A stretch of 10,131 nt of DNA from Patescibacteria group bacterium (lineage in GTDB: Bacteria; Patescibacteriota; Microgenomatia; UBA12405). The notes under the pieces were generated by a model. It worked only from the letters and a program-made list of their open reading frames with translations, made no database searches and was not told where the DNA came from. The DNA lies in contig JAHIEZ010000054.1 of assembly GCA_018901355.1 (NCBI GenBank), positions 1 to 10,131 of the forward strand. Reading direction: 5' to 3'. Below, piece by piece: positions 6,320-10,131 of this stretch. Positions within the stretch are counted from its first letter, which is position 1. Every line of letters begins with the position of its first letter. Both the position numbers and the translations under genes were made by a program.

Positions 6320-7072
6320 ATGAATGAAAAAGGAGATAGCGACGGAAAAGATGTATTAACCTCAAAAAGGATTGATAGAACGGAGGATTTGTATTATACG
6401 GGAAATAATAGAGATGAAAACACGGGGTGGCCATGCGAGGTACAGGGAGTAACTAGACCGAAACTGATTGAGGCCATGGCTCAAATAATGAGAGATGGAG
6501 GTCGGGTGTGTTTGATTGGTATGGATTTGAATGGATTAAAAGCAATAAACGATAGCTATGGACATGATGCGGGAGATGAGGCAATCGGGGAATTTGCAAA
6601 AGAAAAAAGGAGATTAGTTTTGGAGACAGCTGGTGCTGACGAGTTGTACTGCTATAAAAACCATGCCGGAGGTGATGAGTTTCAAATGATGGCGATAAAT
6701 AGAGTTGGAGGAGACGAAGGGTTTGCTGACAGAGTAGCGGAAATTTTAAGAAGAGAGGTGATGATAAAGGGGGAAAAAGTAACTTTGACGGTATCAGGTG
6801 GAGTAGGAGTGTCAGAAAGGGTTTTTGTTGGAGGAGAAAGCGGAGAAGATGCCGGCCAAATTTTTCAAGAAATGAATGTTGAGGCGGAGGCTTTGATGCT
6901 TGACGAAAAAAGAGAAAAAAATAAACAAGTTTTTGCCCGGACAACAGAAGCCTTAAGAGAAGTGCCCTTGGAAAGACGAAAAACTGTTTTGGCAAAAATA
7001 TTGGCGGAAGATAGACAATTTACGGACGAACAAATTGTGGCTTTGATGGACATTGCGTATGAAAGTAAGTGA
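6320..7072 (+). CDS. Soluble GGDEF-domain protein (putative diguanylate cyclase), paralogue 2
   Basis: This 250-residue protein is a single-domain GGDEF protein and paralogous to the gene at 3837. Motifs are MDLNGLKAIND with D68, a near-consensus SYGHDAGDEAI at 78-88, and AGGDEF at 115-120. It keeps the substrate and metal residues better than paralogue 1 and is the more likely active diguanylate cyclase. It also lacks the RxxD product-inhibition site. The two paralogues share a G-x-P-x-E-x-x-G-V segment before the domain (near residues 36-44 here) and a C-terminal R-x-[FL]-T-[ED]-E-x-I segment. These extensions are therefore a family trait, perhaps a dimerisation or partner-binding element. 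No EAL, HD-GYP or PilZ protein is visible in the window. It has its own putative extended -10 element. Confidence 0.88.
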   Translation: MNEKGDSDGKDVLTSKRIDRTEDLYYTGNNRDENTGWPCEVQGVTRPKLIEAMAQIMRDGGRVCLIGMDLNGLKAINDSYGHDAGDEAIGEFAKEKRRLVLETAGADELYCYKNHAGGDEFQMMAINRVGGDEGFADRVAEILRREVMIKGEKVTLTVSGGVGVSERVFVGGESGEDAGQIFQEMNVEAEALMLDEKREKNKQVFARTTEALREVPLERRKTVLAKILAEDRQFTDEQIVALMDIAYESK

Positions 7073-7073
7073 A

Positions 7074-7175
7074 ATGATTGAAGAAATCAGAAAAGAGCTG
7101 ATGCCAAGAACGGCTTTGCGGTATGCCATAGAAAAACTGCCAAAAGAGTGGAAAATCAGGGCGATGGAGAGGTAA
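7074..7175 (+). pseudogene. 33-codon ORF resembling the C-terminal tail of AlkD-family DNA alkylation repair proteins
   Basis: A short ORF starts one base after the stop of GGDEF paralogue 2 and has 33 codons. It contains MPRTALRYAIEKLPKE, which I recognise as close to the MPRTxLRYAIE signature near the C-terminus of AlkD-like DNA alkylation repair proteins. The HEAT-repeat body of that enzyme (over 150 residues) is absent upstream, because the GGDEF gene occupies that DNA. It is therefore either a leftover 3' end of a lost alkD-like gene, still readable through coupling, or a small protein that shares the motif. Its last 20 nt overlap the 3' end of convergent rnhB. Recognition rests on one motif recalled from memory. 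Confidence 0.45.
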
Positions 7176-7794
7176 AATTTTTGATTGGTTTGTACGACTG
7201 CCTGTGAATAGGGCAGGGACCAAGGGTTTGAAGAGCTTGAAAATGAGCGGCGGTGCCGTAACCCTTGTGGACAGAAAAGCCGTAACCGGGGTAAGTTTGG
7301 TCAAGTTGGCACATATGGTGATCGCGGGTAACTTTGGCGACAATGGAAGCGGAAGCAACAGAGAAACATTTGGTATCGGCCTTGATGATAGAACGATGAG
7401 GAATGTCGGAAGGTAGAGAAAGACTACCGTCAAGTAAAACAAAATCGAATTTTTGGGGAAAAGTAGAAACAATTTTTTTGACAGTGAGGGCTATGGCCGA
7501 ACTAATGCCAATTTTGTCTATCAGGCTGGCATAGGCAAAAAAGACTTTGTATGAGTAATTGTTTTGTTTAAAATAGGAGAGGGCAAAGCAACGTTGTTTT
7601 TCCGATAAAGTTTTAGAGTCGCGGACTTTGGTTTTAACAAAAGTTTCAGGGTTGAAAGTGTCCAGATCCAAAAGAAAAGCACCGAGGGCAACGGGGCCGG
7701 CCAAGGGTCCCCTGCCAACTTCGTCGACACCCAAAAGAAAACGGGTGCCAAAAGGAAGAAGGGATTTTTCGAAATCAAAGTCAGGAGTTTGCAT
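7156..7794 (-). CDS. rnhB: Ribonuclease HII
   Basis: This 212-residue RNase HII cuts the RNA strand of RNA-DNA hybrids, including single ribonucleotides in DNA. The four catalytic acids are in place: D24 and E25 in GVDEVGRGPLAGPV, D122 in LLDG, and D140 in KADTKCFSVASASIVAK. The 18-residue gap between the last two equals that of the E. coli enzyme (D108/D126). DSKTLS at 59-64 and HRQSY near the end are also typical. The start at 7794 overlaps the last 14 nt of the small antitoxin-like gene, so the two are probably translated from one mRNA. Its coding strand is pyrimidine-rich, the mirror of the plus-strand genes, which shifts its amino acid use towards S, P, F and L. That fits long residence on this strand. 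Confidence 0.97.
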   Translation of the reverse strand: MQTPDFDFEKSLLPFGTRFLLGVDEVGRGPLAGPVALGAFLLDLDTFNPETFVKTKVRDSKTLSEKQRCFALSYFKQNNYSYKVFFAYASLIDKIGISSAIALTVKKIVSTFPQKFDFVLLDGSLSLPSDIPHRSIIKADTKCFSVASASIVAKVTRDHHMCQLDQTYPGYGFSVHKGYGTAAHFQALQTLGPCPIHRQSYKPIKNFTSPSP

Positions 7795-7954
7795 TAGACT
7801 GTGATTTACGCTTGGTAATTTTTTCTTTTGATCGTTTTAATTTAGACAAATCCATTTCTATGGGATTATTCATATCAAAATAATCAGTAAAATCATGATT
7901 AGACCAAAAATCTCTTTCTTCCTCTTCATCTTTAAATTTTGGAATTTTTTTCAT
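7781..7954 (-). CDS. 57-aa CopG/BrnA-like antitoxin, N-terminal part only
   Basis: A 57-codon gene starts at the ATG at 7954-7952 and ends with TGA at 7783-7781. The N-terminus, KIPKFKDEEEERDFW followed by NHDFTDYFD, matches the start of CopG-type antitoxins of BrnT/BrnA-like type II toxin-antitoxin systems, where KIPKFxxExEExxFWxxHDSTDY is typical. In that family a ribbon-helix-helix DNA-binding domain follows. Here the protein ends after a basic stretch (KRSKEKITKRKSQ), where that domain should begin. No toxin gene is adjacent. It may be truncated, or a short form with another role. A strong Shine-Dalgarno AAGGAG at 7965-7960 precedes it. Its start overlaps the IMPDH-fragment stop (ATGA), and its end overlaps rnhB by 14 nt. 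Its purine skew is opposite to its neighbours, which suggests late arrival. Confidence 0.72.
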   Translation of the reverse strand: MKKIPKFKDEEEERDFWSNHDFTDYFDMNNPIEMDLSKLKRSKEKITKRKSQSNANS

Positions 7955-8148
7955 ATACTCTCCTTCTCTTCGTCAAAAGGAAAAAACGGAGGTTTGGAGA
8001 TGGCAGTGGCCATGTCCGGGCCGGTGACGGTATCCATATTGATGGCAATTAGAGGTAAATTGAGTTTTAGGGAGGGAGTAATTTGAGTTTTGAGGTCGAT
8101 TTGGGAACGGGAAGGAACAAAGGAAAGATAAGTAGAGAGAGGCTTCAT
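7951..8148 (-). pseudogene. N-terminal fragment of IMP dehydrogenase (GuaB-like), 65 aa
   Basis: The ORF encodes 65 residues. Residues ~6-50 align by eye with the N-terminus of IMP dehydrogenase: YLSFVPSRS (the DDVLLVPxxS position), DLKTQITPSLKLNLPLI (the DLxTxLTxxIxLxiPi strand), and NMDTVTGPDMATAI (the invariant MDTVTxxxMAxA). The family then has a GG-I-G-x-x-H/P loop, about 400 more residues and the catalytic Cys loop. Here the homology stops and a short PFFPFDEEKES tail ends the frame. It cannot be an active enzyme, so it is most likely a decayed guaB-type gene, possibly cut by insertion of the antitoxin-like gene that follows with an ATGA overlap. The frame has stayed open and has an extended -10 upstream, so expression as a small peptide is possible. 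Confidence 0.75.
7960..7965 (-). promoter_or_regulatory. Shine-Dalgarno site (AAGGAG) of the antitoxin-like gene
   Basis: AAGGAG ends 5 nt before the ATG at 7954 on the minus strand. This is the clearest Shine-Dalgarno sequence in the window, and it fixes the start of the 57-aa gene. Most other starts here are leaderless-like or coupled. Confidence 0.6.
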
Positions 8149-8158
8149 AGAACAATTT

Positions 8159-8167
8159 AGTGTAGCA
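8159..8167 (-). promoter_or_regulatory. Putative extended -10 (TGcTACACT) for the IMPDH fragment
   Basis: On the minus strand TG at 8167-8166, one spacer base and TACACT at 8164-8159 form an extended -10 that ends 10 nt before the ATG at 8148. It lies immediately 3' of the hammerhead. Transcripts starting here would exclude the ribozyme, while transcripts from further upstream would include it. Confidence 0.35.
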
Positions 8168-8168
8168 T

Positions 8169-8231
8169 TTTTTGTGTTTTCGTCCCGAGGGACCTCGGGG
8201 CTCGTCAGTAGAAAAATCTAGAACACAAAAA
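8169..8231 (-). ncRNA. Type III hammerhead self-cleaving ribozyme
   Basis: Read on the minus strand, this 63-nt segment has every conserved element of the hammerhead core. Stem III is 10 perfect pairs, UUUUUGUGUU (8231-8222) with AACACAAAAA (8178-8169), and is the open helix, so the topology is type III. The cleavage triplet is UUC with C17 at 8221; cutting is expected between 8221 and 8220. Stem I is UAGA (8220-8217) and UCUA (8212-8209), closed by UUUU. The core strand CUGACGA is 8208-8202 (CUGANGA consensus). Stem II runs 8201-8182 and has seven Watson-Crick pairs, one C-A mismatch (8200/8183) and a GUCC loop. GAA follows at 8181-8179, and A15.1-U16.1 is the 8178/8222 pair. It would lie in the 5' leader of a minus-strand transcript heading into the IMPDH fragment. 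The complementary strand does not form a catalytic core. Confidence 0.92.
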
Positions 8232-8252
8232 CTTTCTGTCTTGTTTGTCGAT

Positions 8253-8258
8253 ATTATG
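8253..8258 (-). promoter_or_regulatory. Possible -10 (CATAAT) upstream of the hammerhead
   Basis: CATAAT on the minus strand at 8258-8253 would start RNA near 8245, about 14 nt before stem III. This would give a short transcript leader containing the whole ribozyme. A perfect minus-strand TATAAT at 8306-8301 is an alternative. No -35 consensus is evident for either. Confidence 0.3.
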
Positions 8259-8294
8259 GGATTTTTAATAAAAATGATGATTCTGAAATAAAAA

Positions 8295-8303
8295 TGTTAT
8301 ATT
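8295..8303 (+). promoter_or_regulatory. Putative extended -10 (TGtTATATT) for the 195-aa gene
   Basis: TG-n-TATATT ends 6 nt before the ATG at 8310, which suggests a leaderless transcript. The overlapping near-palindrome TTATATTATAA also gives a TATAAT on the minus strand at 8306-8301, so divergent initiation from one site is possible. Confidence 0.5.
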
Positions 8304-8309
8304 ATAAGT

Positions 8310-8897
8310 ATGGAAAGAAAGGAATTTTATGCAATAGCGGACGGAAGAACTTTTTATATGCCTGAGAGGACAAGAACGGTGGCGGTAGTTCAAGAAGCTT
8401 TGTCGTGGGCAAGAAGAGAATTGGAAACAAGATTGGCTGTGGCAAGAAATGCTAAATTTGTGGAAGAAAGATGGAGATTAGACGAGAAAAACGAAGCAGA
8501 TAGACAAAAAAAGGAAAGATGGGAACAAGCAATAGTCATGTTGGAAGAAACAGGGGTGCCAGACTTATTGAGAGATTGGAGAGATAAAGGTATTTTAAGA
8601 ATGAGTGATGACCCTGTTTTTGATTATGAACAAGCTTCTGGTCTCCGTGGAATCTTGGGAGATGTCATCAAAAAGAAAATAGAAGATTTTACCCCGGCGA
8701 AACTTGTTTTTGATGGAGAAGAAGGAGTTTGGGTAGAACTGAACTTTTCAGTCAAAGATCCACTTACCCTGAAGCGTCAGTCAAAAAGTTTTAGAGTTAG
8801 TTTTGGGGAAGAAGGACTGATGATAGGAGAAGAAGTGATACCAGGAGACCGGGTTGTTGAAACAATAGTAAGCAGACTGGCCGAAGTAGCATCTTAA
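8310..8897 (+). CDS. Uncharacterised 195-aa protein with N-terminal coiled-coil-like region
   Basis: I do not recognise this protein. It has no signal peptide, membrane segment or cysteines, so it should be soluble and cytoplasmic. Residues ~25-78 are rich in E, R, K, A and L with heptad-like spacing (QEALSWARRELETRL onward), suggesting a helical hairpin or coiled coil. Residues ~80-125 hold a second helical stretch (GVPDLLRDWRDKG, ASGLRGILGDVIKKKI). From about 128 the pattern is beta-rich (AKLVFDGEEGVWVELNF, KSFRVSFGEEGLMIGEEV), and it closes with a helix. The ATG at 8310 follows an extended -10 directly. The gene is divergent from the hammerhead-bearing minus-strand unit and is followed 19 nt later by the oligopeptidase gene. 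The high charge and even composition argue for a real gene. Confidence 0.8.
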   Translation: MERKEFYAIADGRTFYMPERTRTVAVVQEALSWARRELETRLAVARNAKFVEERWRLDEKNEADRQKKERWEQAIVMLEETGVPDLLRDWRDKGILRMSDDPVFDYEQASGLRGILGDVIKKKIEDFTPAKLVFDGEEGVWVELNFSVKDPLTLKRQSKSFRVSFGEEGLMIGEEVIPGDRVVETIVSRLAEVAS

Positions 8898-8902
8898 GGG
8901 CT

Positions 8903-8911
8903 TGATAGAAT
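8903..8911 (+). promoter_or_regulatory. Putative extended -10 (TGaTAGAAT) for the oligopeptidase gene
   Basis: TG-n-TAGAAT ends 5 nt before the ATG at 8917, in the 19-nt gap after the 195-aa gene. It again predicts a start site at or next to the start codon. Confidence 0.45.
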
Positions 8912-8916
8912 AAGTG

Positions 8917-10131
8917 ATGAAAAAAAAGAAAGGATTGAGGTGGAATTTGGATGAGGTGGTGACGGAGGTTGATTTTGGAAAGTTGAGAAGTGAAATCAGA
9001 AAAGAAACAAAGAAAGCGGAAGGTTGGGTAAAAAAACTTAAACCGGAAATGGGAGTAGAAGATTTTGGGAAGATGTTGGAATGGTGGATGAATTTGGAAG
9101 AAAAAATAGCCAGACTAGTTTATTTGCCTCGTTTGAGAGAATCGGCTAGACAAAATGACAGAAAGGCCAAATTGCTAAAAATGCAGGCCAACGATACGGC
9201 TTTGGAATGTGAAGAAAAAATAAGACCGATAAGCCATTGGTTGAAAGGATTGGAAGGAGGAGAAAAAAAACTGGATGACAAAAATGCCAAAAGACTGTTT
9301 GCCAGTCGGGCAAAATTAAAATATTTTTTGGAATACGGCAGAAAGGCGGCCAAACACAGTTTGGCTCTAAGAGAAGAAGAAATAGCCAGTAATAAAGACA
9401 GCTACGGACTGGAAGCGGTGCTGGATCTAAGAGAGATGATAGCAACGGGGATGAGGTATAAATTTGAAGGAAAAACAATTAAGACACAGGCGGAACTGAT
9501 GAAATATGTTTATTCGACTAAAAAAGAAGAAAGAGAGGGGGCATATAGAGCTTTATTTAGGGCTCATAAAAAAGAAATAGATAAGCTATTTTTGGTTTAT
9601 CAGACAGCGGTAAAAAATTGGGATTATGAGGCAAAAATCAGAGGCTATAAGTCGGCCATTGCCATGAGAAATTTTGCCAACAGAGTGCCGGATGAGGCGG
9701 TGGAAAGTTTGCTGGTCGTTTGTGAAGAAAAAAGAGAAGTTTTTGGGAATTTTTTTGAATTTAAAGCAAAAACTTTGGGGGTAAAAAAACTAAACCGTTT
9801 TGATCTGTATGCACCCTACCAGAGGCAATCGGGAGAGCAGAAGAAATATGGTTTTGAAGAAGCGAAAAAAATAGTGCTGGAAACTATGTACGATTTTTCA
9901 GATAAATTTGGAGCGGGGGCGGAGATAATTTTTGAGGACGACCACATAGACAGTCATCCCCGGCCACAAAAGAGGAGCGGAGCATTTTGTGCGACGGTAG
10001 GACCAAAAATAAGTCCGTTTGTACTGTTAAACCACACCGGAGACTGGAGAAGCGTGTCTACTTTGGCGCACGAACTGGGACATGCGGTCCACAGCTTATA
10101 TGCCAACAAACAAGAGATAGTGACTCAGGAC
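8917..10131 (+). CDS. pepF: M3-family oligoendopeptidase F, 3' partial
   Basis: The frame from the ATG at 8917 stays open for 405 codons to the window edge. The family is M3B zinc oligopeptidases, which cut short peptides in the cytoplasm. Visible features are an N-terminal LRWNLDEVV (the W-x-L-D-x-[LV] start typical of PepF), a long helical N-lobe with KKEEREGAYRALF and the AMRNFANRVPDEAVE region, FDLYAPY before the catalytic lobe, and the zinc site HELGH at 385-389 in STLAHELGHAVHS. The histidines and E386 of HExxH are intact; the third zinc ligand would lie about 25 residues further on, outside the window. Family members are usually 560-600 residues, so about two thirds is present. There is no signal peptide. 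A putative extended -10 sits right before the start. Confidence 0.95.
   Translation, partial: MKKKKGLRWNLDEVVTEVDFGKLRSEIRKETKKAEGWVKKLKPEMGVEDFGKMLEWWMNLEEKIARLVYLPRLRESARQNDRKAKLLKMQANDTALECEEKIRPISHWLKGLEGGEKKLDDKNAKRLFASRAKLKYFLEYGRKAAKHSLALREEEIASNKDSYGLEAVLDLREMIATGMRYKFEGKTIKTQAELMKYVYSTKKEEREGAYRALFRAHKKEIDKLFLVYQTAVKNWDYEAKIRGYKSAIAMRNFANRVPDEAVESLLVVCEEKREVFGNFFEFKAKTLGVKKLNRFDLYAPYQRQSGEQKKYGFEEAKKIVLETMYDFSDKFGAGAEIIFEDDHIDSHPRPQKRSGAFCATVGPKISPFVLLNHTGDWRSVSTLAHELGHAVHSLYANKQEIVTQD

Noticed and set aside
6301..6320. CTGATGA followed by GAAA ten bases later, as a second hammerhead on the plus strand
   Set aside because: The intervening bases cannot form stem II and no stem I or III partners flank it; the match overlaps a -10-like element and a start codon.
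7204..7416. 70-codon plus-strand ORF opposite rnhB
   Set aside because: It is the shadow of the catalytic region of RNase HII and has no promoter or coupling signal.
8169..8231. The long inverted repeat as a simple Rho-independent terminator or T-box fragment
   Set aside because: The unpaired bases match the hammerhead core exactly, no plus-strand gene ends nearby, and there is no T-box specifier or antiterminator bulge despite a CGTCCC-like string.
1..10131. CRISPR array, tRNA, rRNA or insertion sequence
   Set aside because: I saw no regularly spaced repeats, no cloverleaf with a CCA-type end, no rRNA-like stretches, and no transposase frame or terminal repeats.
1..10131. UGA recoding as glycine (Gracilibacteria/SR1 code)
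   Set aside because: TGA ends several genes at positions matching family length and coupled starts (4598, 6295, 7072), and no in-frame TGA interrupts a conserved domain.

Overview
The window looks like a chromosomal segment of a Candidate Phyla Radiation (Patescibacteria) bacterium, probably near Microgenomates. This is an inference. The grounds are small, tightly packed genes, AT-rich purine-loaded coding, several short orphan proteins, and family variants I associate with CPR genomes (GGDEF proteins without sensor domains, a cupredoxin fused to a membrane exporter, a deacetylase-like membrane protein). TGA clearly works as a stop codon here (for example at 4596-4598, 6293-6295 and 7070-7072), so this is not the Gracilibacteria/SR1 code.

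Layout. (1) 1-2607: copper handling, with the C-terminal end of a membrane protein carrying a cupredoxin domain, translationally coupled (TAATG) to a complete CopA-type Cu+ ATPase. (2) 2617-3581: a small Cys4 protein, a cytidylyltransferase-fold enzyme resembling FAD synthase, and a MazG-like pyrophosphohydrolase whose start overlaps the previous gene in another frame. (3) 3598-7072: a small VKOR-like membrane protein, then two paralogous soluble GGDEF proteins flanking a secreted/membrane protein with a deacetylase-like domain. (4) 7074-8148: a 33-codon ORF resembling an AlkD-family tail, then three minus-strand genes: RNase HII (rnhB), a 57-aa CopG/BrnA-like antitoxin N-terminus, and a 65-aa fragment of IMP dehydrogenase. 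(5) 8169-8231, minus strand: a sequence folding as a complete type III hammerhead self-cleaving ribozyme, placed upstream of the IMPDH fragment. (6) 8310-10131: an orphan 195-aa protein and the first 405 codons of an M3-family oligoendopeptidase F that runs off the window.

Two themes link the window. Almost every plus-strand gene that is not translationally coupled to its upstream neighbour has a -10-like hexamer (TANNNT, often extended as TGnTANNNT) ending only 5-8 nt before its ATG, which implies leaderless transcripts. The plus strand also stays purine-rich through the minus-strand rnhB and IMPDH-fragment genes, so the bias follows the DNA strand rather than the coding direction. The antitoxin-like gene alone breaks this bias and has a strong Shine-Dalgarno site, which suggests it is an insertion.

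The most notable element is the hammerhead ribozyme. All core nucleotides and three helices are present, in a bacterial intergenic region between a divergent orphan gene and a broken metabolic gene.
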